DNA from: Pteria penguin
Lineage: Eukaryota > Mollusca > Bivalvia > Pterioida > Pteriidae
Direction: 5' to 3'
DNA length: 64,000 bases
Assembly (NCBI GenBank): GCA_035048485.1
Contig: CM068590.1
Location: 16,525,798 to 16,589,797 of the forward strand
The notes under the pieces: generated by a model
What the model saw: only the letters and a program-made list of their open reading frames with translations
What the model was told of the DNA's origin: nothing
Databases searched by the model: none
Position numbers and translations under genes: made by a program
In this document: positions 26,401 to 39,000 of the stretch, one piece after another
Layout of the letters: every line of letters starts with the position of its first letter
Position numbering within the stretch: the stretch's first letter is position 1

Positions 26401-29400
26401 AAAGTGGCGTGTAGTTTACACTGTATAAAATTGGTCACTGTTTATTTGATACTAGTATTTACAAATTCTCGAATAACTTTTGACTGCACTTGTAAGGAAT
26501 TGCCAGTTTTAGCGGCAAAAAAGTCACATATGGTTATAGTACATTGATTTTTGTTTAACGTCACACCACGAATATTTCACGTATATGGTGACGGCATCTG
26601 CCTGATGCAGGGCACACAAATTTTGACCTTTGCAGCGGACCCACCCGAAGCAGTGAGGGATCTTTAACGTGCCATGTATACCACGACACGGGGCCTCGGT
26701 TTTTACTGTCTCATCCGAAAGACAGGACACCGGCATGGCCAGAGCGGGAATCGAACCCCGGCCTCCCGATCAGGAGTCCAGCGCGATACCACTAGGCCAC
26801 GCCGGCTTGTTATAGTACATAAAACGGTTTTTTGTAACATATTCTAATGCAGTATTAAATTGAGTTAACCGGCTTTTTATGTCCGCTTAGAGTTTTACAT
26901 TATACCAGATCATTTAGTTAGAAGAGGTCGGAAACATTTCGAATGTATTATGGGTATGACTTTGATTTTATCGTAAGCCATTATGCAAACATTAACTCAA
27001 ATGTTATTAACAGTATTGTTAAAAAATTAATGTCACCAGAGAAACACAAAAAGATGACATAATCTTAATTGTTTTCTCATTTTAGGCAGTAGTCATATTA
27101 AAACAGAAGATCGAAACATAAAATTTTACTTAGAAACTAAAGATAAATCCCGAGGAGTATAACTCATGAAATGTCACTTTTCTGGATCACTTTGAAATTA
27201 ACCCCATTGTAAATGTATGTAAACACCTAGATTATTATAAGTGTATGGAAACCACGTTAGTCTGCAGTGCATAGTTATTTATATCCATGCAGATGACCTA
27301 ATATATTTAGTCAGGGATCTTTTGCATGCCACGCCCACCGTGACACAGGATCTCGTTTTTCACTTTCAAATCCGATGGACAGAACATCGGTGCGCCCAGG
27401 GCGGGAGTCAAACCCGGAACCTCTCGATTGTAAGTCGAGCACCTTATCCATTAGGCAACACCGGCTTAACTGCAGTATGTAGCGTACCCTTCAAATACTA
27501 TAAAAAAATTGAAATAGATCATGTATTCCTTTTATGACTCTAATCAGTGTTTATAATGTGAAACAAAGTATAAACCAAAATATCATATTTGTACCACTTG
27601 GTACATGTCCCAAAATTGGACTGGAGGTACAAGAAGGCACCTGAAGTCTAGTAGCATAGGGTTAATTTCTCGATTTCGAGAGCATGTGCAATTCATAAAT
27701 ATTTTACCTTTGATTTATAGTGAAAACTGCATTCAGCCATTTGTAATAATTTTGTTTTCTTAAAGAACTATTATAAACGTGTGTACCGGTAACTCGAAAT
27801 TTGAAATTAAAAAAAAATGGTGCGCTATACTTTGGAGACCGTATTATTATGTAGCTAATGATTCGTAGAAAATATAAAAATAGGTTGGATGGTACTTACC
27901 AAGTCCATAGACATCATTGCATTTAGTGTCTAGATAATCCACTTCTATCGCTCCACGAGGTATGATGCCTTCATTCTCTATATCTTCAATGGCTATTTGA
28001 ACTAGAAGAGGCACATTGTTATTACTCAAAAGGTATGATGCCTTCATTCTCTATATCTTCAATGGCTATTTGAACTAGAAGAGGCACATTGTTATTACTC
28101 AAAAAGTACAGGAAGATTTGTTTAAGTGACAATCAAAGTGAATAAAGAAAAGTGGTCACTTTAGGCAGGTGGTCTCTAAATACGGGTCTGATTCTGATAT
28201 AATGAGAAGAAGTAGGGAGGTGAGAAAAGTAGCTGTATAAGACAAGTGATTACGTGCGACCTTTAAAGCAAGTATAAATTTATGTACAAAACCAGAACTT
28301 TGCAAAATGCAGATGCGTGTTCTTTGTTGGCGTTTATTTATCTTGTATTGTTTTACGTCACGCCAAGATAATTTAACTCATACCGTGAGACATCTATCTT
28401 ATACTTTACACAAAGAATTCATACCACATCCGTACGTCCGTCCATCCATTCATCCATCAGTCAATCCATCCACCTATCCTCAATAATGATAATATATATT
28501 GAATGTTATTATTAGTTATTCCCAAAATTATCATTATAATTAAATGATAAATGAAAGTGTCATAATATATATGATGTTACTGATAAATATATAGAATTTT
28601 AATGACTACGATCTATATGCAGGATAAACCATATATTACAATGTAAAAGTCAAGGTGCAGCTCCAAATGTTGTATCGCATTAAAAACTGAGTTCCTCGCT
28701 ACGTTGGCACGTAAAAATTTCTTTTTTTGCTTCGGGTGGTCCGATTGCACATATAAAGATGTTTATGCATAAACAAATGCCGTTATCATTTAAATGCATT
28801 AATCTGCACAGAAAGCACACACCTCCAATTGATAGTAATGTTATAATGACGACTATTAAGAGAACCAATATTTCCGGAGTGAGAATATGGGATTGTACAT
28901 GAGCCTAATTTAGGAACTAAACTACGGTCAGTAGGTACTACAAAAATACCTTTGCCGTTTTCTATTCCTTAAGATAAAAAAAGTACAATTTCTAGTATCA
29001 GGCCATGGATTGATGCCGCCATACTAAATGATTAAATGACCTCCATGCGTTGGGATTCCCAAGAAATCTTGCACTGTACAAGCAAGTTCCGACATTCTGC
29101 AGGTAATGTAATATTGACATGAGAACTTTTCAATCGGATCAAAAGTATCATTAACATTAAACTATAAAATAAATTCAGAAAAGTATTAAAAATCAGCGCA
29201 ATGACATTATTTGCCACCATATTTTGGTACAAAATTAAAATTTTTGTAGCAATATATATATTGTTGTGTGTTTTAATATGTTGTTTAGTTTTATTGCTTA
29301 AATAACTTGTTTACTACTCGTCACTCTTGCCGAGTGATCGGTTTGTTTCTATTTATAGCACGCCCTTGTTCCGAGCGACCGTTTTCTCCTATATATAGAA

Positions 29401-32400
29401 GGACGAATTTGATGACCAAGATTATTGTTACTTTGGATTTTGATATGTAGACATCGTTGTTTTCAGTATAAATAAATTATAAACTTGATTAACAGCCTTA
29501 TCATTGTAAGATGTATTGGATCTATGAGTCTGGGACTTATGACTTAGAAAGGTTCGAACCAAATCTACAATTGCACTGTCTTATGAATTACTGATCATTG
29601 ACCGCTAGGCAGTAATTCGTTACATTTTAATCATATATTTCTCCGTATCACGCTGTCCGATATTTCTTCTAATTTTTAATCAAACGGCATTACATAAACG
29701 GTCTACTTTATTACCCTTATTTTAAGGACGAGGTATTTACTAGACCAGAGGAAAGGAGTTCGCTTATTTGGACAGATGAAACAAGTGTTATTTGTTTGGG
29801 ACTGAAATGCTGAAAAGTAAATACCGATAAATTATAAAACATGCATATCAGAAACTACATTTTTCTATACAAGAAAATGTATACGACTATGACTACATTC
29901 GAGAAGGCAGATCACAGACAAATACATAAGTATAATGATCAAATGTTTCCGGATTAACGATATCACTGTACTTTATAAACATCTGGCCACATCTATATAA
30001 CAAAATTCACCACTGATAATGTAGGTCAAGTTTTTTGGGTATGGGATATATCGACATGCATGAACAATGTAAGTAAATATATATATGGAAATCATACTAT
30101 CCCATGTCGTAGGGACCAGTCAATAATTAATGCCATTCGCAAAAAAAACAGCGAGTGCTTTTGCAAAGAAATGGATCATTAGAAAAAAAAATGAAATATC
30201 GTAATATCAGAAAATTCAAAGAGATCTATATAGTGACCAGGGGCAAAATATTATATAACAGCAATACTTAATTCTGAACATACACTATCGATTTTTATGG
30301 TAATTAATTACAATCACGTACTTATGATATTATTCAACTGATATCCAAAAGGCAATAAAATAAACTGATAAATTATTAACATGTTATTGCAATACCTCAT
30401 GGCCCTACATCATACATTTGGTTATGCATACTTAAACATCGATTAATATCCCTGTTACGGTCGATCTCTTACTAGAGGCCAGTATCCAGGTAATCAGCCT
30501 AGTGATTCTGTTCATGTTTTCTATTTTAGTCACCTACATATACCAAGTCTATTATTCTAAACTTGGGCAGATTTTCTGCTCCACTGGAGAACAAGAGTGT
30601 ATATAAAAACATGAGTCAAAACGGTCAATCAGTAATCACGATCTTGCGTATTAGATATCGTGGTTTTTGTTATATAGGATATTTTGTGATATCCAAAATG
30701 TAAATTGTTACTTTCGCACTTTAATTCTGTTCTCTTTTTATTTTGCAATTGGTGGATTTTGTTCGTTTGGTTATTAACCACACCTAATGATTGTCATTTC
30801 AATCCACCGTCCTAAGTCGGTACCTCATGATCACCCTGTATTACAAATGAATATAAGAGACGACTTTTGTGTGTTTATTCGTTCATTATCTGAGTGTCCT
30901 TTGTGGTTTTCTCAAATGACTGAATCAGATGTCTTTTTCTCGATAATTATAAACCTATGCCCAAGAATATTCCACATAAATGATGGCGGCACCTGGCTGA
31001 CGTTTAACAAAGAACCTTTGCTTTTGTAATTTAGGATATGAGAAGTTCAGTATTACAAGTAATGCACTTTGTAATGAATGTTATAAAATCATAAAGGCAA
31101 TTCAGTAATCGTACCAAAACAGATTTTTTAAATGTAAGAATATTGGAAACGAATCAGAGGACACTTGAAACGACATTTAACCAATGCACCTGCGCAGACT
31201 TCATCTTAAAAAAGATCAATCTAGATCACCCATTAAAAACTAAATACAGGCAAACACAAACAATGACGACAAGGGCTCTTTTTTCGTGCAAACATGTTAG
31301 ACATGTTGATCGCCAAACAGGCGTGGCCATGTGTGTTTACATAACTACTGGAAGTAGTCCCAATGGCTGACTACGTGGTATATACGAGTCTTATTTGCGT
31401 ACGGACATGGACGAGTTGTTAGGATTGTCGATCGATTTGACTCAATAAAATGATAAGTAGAATTTATTGTTAAAGTCTAATGATGTTATAGAAATCCACC
31501 AAACAGTTTCAATCTTGTATTCCTTCATACGCAATAATGTAGATTGAATGTAAAGATTTTGATTTTAAAGTTATGTCTTAATTTATATCATTTTCCTTGA
31601 TGAACAATGTGTACACAGATTATTATAGATTACATTCGACTGACACAAATACCCGACCATTGTACATTAAAATCAAATCATACTTATTTAGAATAAGGAC
31701 ATATCTGGCGCTTTGACACATTGGATCGCCGTAAGTCAGTCGGAAACATGCGTATCATATGCTCGAGAAGTGTCAGCGACGATTCCAAAAGTAGAATCCT
31801 CGTTGCCATGTCCTATGAGATAGGAAAGGCCTGGACATTGACTTTTTTATTTTTAAGATCATTCAGTGCACCAGGTGACACAATTGCAAGGACTAGCAAT
31901 GCACTGCATCCGGATGATGCTCTCATGTTATTTTGCAAAAAAATTTAAAATAAACAGATAAATAAAACATATAATAAAAAACAAATACCCCCCTCCCCGA
32001 AAAAAAAGACTGCCAAGACAGACACATTGAAAACAGCTATGTGCATCTGATTAAGATTCCATAATATCCTTTTCATCAGAATTAAATTCATAATTAACAT
32101 TATGCTCTATTTATATTGACATACCACTTTATCAATATATATATATATATACGCAAATTCTATTATTGGCATAGAAAAGAATTCCTAATGGAACGTGTTC
32201 ATAACAAAACATCTCGGTGTTCATGATTATTATAATTATTATTATTATTCGTATGTTTCTGACTCTAGTCGTTAAAAACCTTTTTTTTAAAAAAGAAGGG
32301 AGATCTGTCTCAAATGGTTATCTCTGGAGAATCATGTATCTGATTAAAAAGAAAGTGGGATTTAATAACTTCTCACATTTCTTTTGAACCTTTATTATGA

Positions 32401-33028
32401 ATGACGGTATCGCGCCTCAAAGTAAGAATAAACGACGTAGGTATGTTCGTGTTTGATAAACTGGAAGCACAATTATTCTTAACTACAGGTATCTTGAAAA
32501 TTTCAAATTAGTGGTAATCTTGATTTTTCTGTTATTTTGTTAGTCTCGTATAGGTAGAGTTTTGTCGTCTGAGCATATATTCCGAGTTTTAGATGTTTCG
32601 CTATCTTTTAATGATGACAAGAGTCATTAAATGCAAACTATCGCAGATAAACCATAGGCTAATATGTCTGACTTAGTGCAAGTTATATATCAAAAGCATA
32701 ATATTGTCGTTTCATCTATTTTTCAATTATGTGAAATTTCATGTATATTGTACCGAAGACAGAGCAGGTAATTTCAGTAATATTGCTCTTCAGTTCTACC
32801 TTGACGGACACAATGCTATCTTTGTTCTCATAACAATTTTTTAATATTCTGGTCCCTTTTCACTAAATGAACGAGAAAATTAAAAATGCAGTGTTACTGT
32901 ATGGTATATTTTTGTCGGGCACCTGATCTCCCTTTAAGTTTATAGTTTTGTTTTGTTTTGTGTGTTTTGGGGGGGGGGGGTTGGTTTTGCTTTTGTTTGT
33001 TTTTTTTTTATTTTTTGTTTTTGTTCTG

Positions 33029-33059
<31 letters not shown>

Positions 33060-36000
33060 TTTTTTTTTGGTTTTTGTTTTTTAATTTATTTACTAATTTT
33101 TAAGTTGCTAACGGAAAAGAACGGCACTGAAAGAACTGGGTCATCGAATTTGTTCTAGGAACATGCAGATGAATCATTCAATGACAAATTCCATAAATAT
33201 ATATATATGATGGAATGTCATTCTTCGTGATTCTTTAGTGCATCATTGGTAAAATTGTTCAGCAAAAAATATCTGCAAACAAAATATTCTTGCTAATACC
33301 TGCAAACAAAATATTCTTGCTCAACTAAATAATAGATTGATAGATCTATATCATATCCTAAGGTATTAAAATCAGAAATGCACCAACTGGCTGACCAGGT
33401 CTTAAAAATAGCCAATATGCCTGTCAATTACAAGGACATTAATAATATAAATCCGGAACAAAGAGACAAATTTAACGAAAGTACTGATAAAGAAATTTTT
33501 TTATTTAAAATGACATTTCGTAATAGAAAATTGGATTAAAGCCAGTGACCCAACATCTGCCACTAAAATGATTTTCTCACTGTTACTCACGTATATAAAC
33601 ACATTGTGCAATGAATGTAAAGTAGGTCCATGACTATTTTGTTATGAAATTTATAAAATATATATGGATTCGTAAATGAATGTTTACAATTTGCATTTTA
33701 TGTTATCACAGAGTGTTTACAACCATTTGTATACGAAAACTTGGAGTGTGGTATTAGTGTTTTACAATGCTTAGATTTGAAGTTAGATATTATGAGAAAT
33801 AAAGATAGAACATATATACTTTCTAATTTTGTACACCAGATCCACATTTCGACAATTTATGTCTCTTCAGTGATGCTCGTGGACGAATGGTTGGAATTCT
33901 CATGTATTATAAATAATTGAAGAGCAGTATTGAAAGCAAAATGACGGAAAAATTGAACCAAAGAATCAATCAAAGGACAGAGCTATGCATGAGGGTGATA
34001 CTCCTTAGTTTTAGAGTGATTTACATAATTTCATGACGGAAAATTTTAAGTATATATTTCAAGTCAGTACAAAAGCACTGAAAAGTAGACTTATGATGCC
34101 CTCGGGAACTATCAGTCCACCAGCAGTGACACCGGTCTAGTGGTTATAATAAATATAGAACACATATACTTTCTAATTTGTGCACCAGATGCGCATTTGA
34201 ACATCCCTTGTTCGATAGAAACACAGAAAAAAATTCTCAGATTACTTTTAAAATTCTCACTCAGGGATCATAAACTTCGAAGAACTTTTTGTAAATGTTA
34301 TAGATCTTATTCGGACATGTTATCTAAATTGGGAAATGTTACTTTTCAACAATATGTTTCGAGAAATTTCCCATCCCAATTTCTACGGTGATCTAGTGTA
34401 TAAACTAAGTAGGGTCAAAGGTTCCGATAATTTCATATTGACTGGTTCTAAAATTATTAAACGCCTTTGACATCTTCGCCTATGACCCCGAGATCATCGC
34501 TAAGACCATAGGTCTTGTCTTGGGTCCCTCTACAACCCAATACAGACTTTTGCTTGAGTGTTGCACGCTGTGTAACAGGGCGGTGAGGTCTCTATGACGG
34601 GCTTTGTCAAAACCTTTTTTCAGAGGAGACAAGGTCCTGATCCTCGTCCCTTCTGACTGTTAGTCGGGACTCCTATTGCTCAAGGATCTGAGTTCGCTTA
34701 CAGACGGGCAGAACACGGTTTACTTATGTTGATGTCTCTTGACACATTTTTGATAGCAACATATTATTCTATATTTTTTTTCGTGTGTAATAAATTTTTA
34801 TGACCTCTCTCCTTGAGAAACCTGCTGATCCTTGTTCACTATATGGAGGATTATTTATAAATCTTTAAATGCGTGTCCTTTGATTGTGCTGCTTATGCGG
34901 TGAGTGGGAAGGTTGGCGCCCGTAAACCGATTAACCACACAAATTGAGTGACATTTGTCACTTTAATTGACCGTCCTAAGTCGGTATCGTAACCGCAGCA
35001 CAATCGAATATTTTTGAAATTTTGTTCCGTGCATATTCTATTATCCTGTTTTGTGTGCATGTCCTTGGTGATTTGTCTCATACAGCTTTGTCATATATCT
35101 TCTGTTTTCTCTATTTTATATTTGTAGCACGCACTGTGATTACGCAGTATGTATTATTAGTCAATCCTTTGTCTCTCCGAGGAGGATCTGATCTAAGAGT
35201 TTAGCTGCTTGTGAGGTTGTTAGATCAGTAAAGTAAACGTATCAATATATGGTACAAATTAAACGATCCGAATATTAATGAAATAATTGTTGAAGGCTGA
35301 AGTAATGTAAGTTGTCGAAATGCGCATATGGTGGCCTTATTTGATACATCTATAACCACACCATTTGTTTGGCTTTTGTCAAATTAAATGACCGTCCTAA
35401 GTCGGTATCGTAACTCCTCTTTTTTCTTATGTATATATGTTGTAATATTGATTAACGCGGTTCACTGTACGAAACCGAAATATATACTTCAAATAGAATT
35501 CAAAAATTTTATTTTGTAAAAAAAACCCAATAATTATAAAAATAATAAAATATAATTAAAATCTATTTTGTAAATTACTTTAAAACTAAGGGTATCTCAC
35601 TCGTACATAACTTTGTTTTTAGATAGGTTCATTGGCTCTGTCATTTGGAAGTATTTGAGCTCCTCTGTACTTAAAACTACGGATATCCGCAATTTAAGAC
35701 TAGATCACCAAATGTCTATATGTTCTATATTTATCATCACCAAAACGACATCAGTTGTCAAAATAGACAAATGGTGTATCAGCTGTGTATGTAAGATGTA
35801 AATATTTTTCTGATATTTATTGATAAAAATCCAAACCTTCGCAAAAACTTCATTCCAGAATATGGTATTGTAGATTTACATGCCTTGCAAAAAAAAAAAA
35901 ACAAAGCTGTCACCGAATAAGAAAGATAAAGAAATGATAAAATGCATAATGTCTGCAAAATGTACTTTATATTCTATATCATTCAAAGTATTTTTGTGCA

Positions 36001-39000
36001 CTTTTTTTATATTCACATTAATCACGCATTAAAATGCTAAAATGCCGTAAAATGAAATATCCATATATACTGTCAAAATATCAAGCTTTGCTGAAATCAG
36101 GTTTCATAGATCAGATTTCAATCATCGAAACGTTTATATGTATCGATAACACTCGATGCACCAAGAGGTTTCAAAGTTGAAATCTTCAAATCAACATGGT
36201 CCGTTCCCCTTGAATATTCCTTCCAATATTTTTTTTTTGAACAGAGATCCCTATTTCAACTTTTAACTGATTGAATTTAATCCTTGATTCTTTGAAACTA
36301 TTGTTCTAATGATATGAAAAACACAAATATAAGTGGACTGATAATTTATAACTACAGATATTTACTATTTCGAAAGGTATCCTGCGCATTCTAACGGAAA
36401 ATATTAAATTTCATGTAAAAGCACTTAGGTCCTCCAAGATGTATTAAAATAAATCCAATAACAATTTTTTGTTTGAATATTTGAATAGGTGAAAACAAAT
36501 AATATAAGGAAGAAATATTACATAAATCGGTATCTAACATTTTTATCAGCAATAACAACTAGAAACATAAAGTAACCACTAAATGTTAGACAAGTTTCGG
36601 GCCTATGAACGTATATTATCGGATAATATTTTTTTTCTTTTTTTTTTTTTACAAAATTTTGATTGAAATAAATCTTTTCACCTTTTTCACTAGATAAAAA
36701 GTGTTAAGTAATAAAAATAACACAAGTACTGATATTTGATATTTTTTATCATTAAGATGTGGCATCAAACACAAAGTAACCTACCCCCCCCCTAAACTTT
36801 CAGAGAAATTTCCTAATATAATGAAGACATCTTTCAGGTATAAACAATGAAAATCCTTTTTGTTTTTGGACATTCTTTCACTAGTCATCTCATGTTTTTT
36901 TTACATCTGACGTAGTAACAGTTAAAAAAAGTGGTGTGTGAGATATTTATTGTAAGTTGATAATAACCTTCTATTTCATACTTCAGGCCGGCGTGGCCTA
37001 GTGGTATCGCGTTGGACTCCTGATCGGGAGGCCGGGGTTCGAGTCCCGCTCTGGTCATGCCGGTGTTCTGTCTTTCGGATGAGACAGTAAAAACCGAGGC
37101 CCCGTGTCGTGGTATGCATGGCACGTTAAAGATCCCTCACTGCTTCTGGTGGGTCCGTTGCAAAGGTCAAAATTTGTATGCCCCGCATCAGGCAGATGCC
37201 GTCACCATATACGTGAAATATTCGTGGTGTGACGTAAAACAAAAATCAATCAATCAATCTATCTATCTATTTCATACTTCCCACCGGACAAGCTGTTTGA
37301 CCCCAATTTATATGTACTCTTTAAGTATATATTCAAACAATATTTAATACTTTTAACATTCTCATTTTCCAGAACTTTGTCAAACGCATTCGACGAAAAC
37401 ACAGAAACGCGTTGTTCTGAAACGAACACCCCCTACCTCCTTCCCCCCCCCCCCCTCCGACACACACACATACAAAAAACGCAATTATAAAAACATCAAA
37501 ATTAAAACAAAAAAGGAGGCGCTTGTAAAATCCCTCTGGAATTTTCTTTCTGATCCGGAATCCTGTAATAAAGTTTACTAACTTTAAAGGCAGGGTATAC
37601 AATATTTCTTTAAAACATTACCAATTATCTTTTATAAAAATTCGTATTCGACCGATGTCGAATTGCAGACATGATGCGCTAATATTGCATGCATATATCT
37701 TCGTAAATTTATGACAACACTTGAGTCGATACCCCTGTATCAGTACTGTTAGTTCCCGGAGGTAATAGCAAGCCCAGTTTCAAGTGCTTCTGCACTGACC
37801 TGAAATATATACTTATTGTCAGAAAATTGATTTATAATTTAATTTAAAATCGACGTCTTATTCAATCAGCAAGTACTCGATATTAAGATCTACACATATA
37901 TAGCTCGAATCTGAGTCGTGTTTACGTGCAGCCCCGATTATGTATTAATCGAAGGGACATTGTCTATAAAAAAATAAACTAAATTTTGCTCCATGCCTTT
38001 GAATATGCGTTATACGGTCAATGTGAAAATATTAATTGAATTATTACTAGATACCTTTTAGTTTTACTAATCAGTTGAGCAAAGTTAACAAAAACACTAA
38101 GAACAAGGTAAAACCTTAAGCTAAAAGTTTAACGGTGAAATCAGCCTTGCTATAATGCGGGTCTCATCCCATCTGGGGTTGGCAATTTTTGAAACCAGTT
38201 TGCGGTATTTTGAATATCGGATATCAAATGTACTATTTCGTATTTATACTTTTAGAAGTCGAAGGTATTGATACAAAATATATCGACATTTTAATAGTGA
38301 TCACCATGATCATGTTGATATACTATAAGTTAGATGTGTGATATAATAAATATAGAACATATATACTTTTTAATTCAGTGCACTCCATTACCATTTTACT
38401 ATACCTTTCAGCTAAGATTATTCCAATTGAAGATTTTTTTTTCATAAAAATCGTTAATGTATGAATTTGAGTACCCACAAAGATCACAAATTCATCTGCA
38501 ACCTCAATATGATTTTGTTTTTTTAGAAAAATAGTATAATAAAAAGTAAAACAAAATGTATCAAATATGAAATTCTAATTTTATACAATTATGTATAGTA
38601 AATTGCCGCACCGATAACGGACAGAAATTCTTCATCGCCGTGAAATCAATTTTATTGATGAATGTCAGATTAGATCTCCTATTAGTGATGGGTCATGGAG
38701 ATATGTTCCTTATATCTAGAGACAAAATCAATGACTTACCATGTTCAGATATGTTATATGTCTTGTTAGTGAAAAATCAGTTCATTATGTTCAACATAAA
38801 GGAAGTAAAATACCAAACTAATTTGTATTATATCACTTTTGCAGTCGCAAGTAAAAGAATTAAGACAAAATACCAGATTATTCCAACATAAACTAATTGT
38901 TGCGCAAAATTTTTTTTTTTTTCCTTTCGTTTCATTTATTCGTAAATCAATTACAATCAATTTTGAATTATTTATAATGTGGCTTTAAATCATTTCTCCC

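Noticed and set aside
28430..28485. CRISPR-like or structured array
   Set aside because: Plain CCAT simple repeat in a eukaryotic intron.
29259..29640. Possible solo LTR (TG start, TATA-like and AATAAA-like words)
   Set aside because: No matching second LTR, no clear CA end, and no target duplication found.
33000..33075. Phe-rich ORF
   Set aside because: A translation of T runs and (TTTTG)n.
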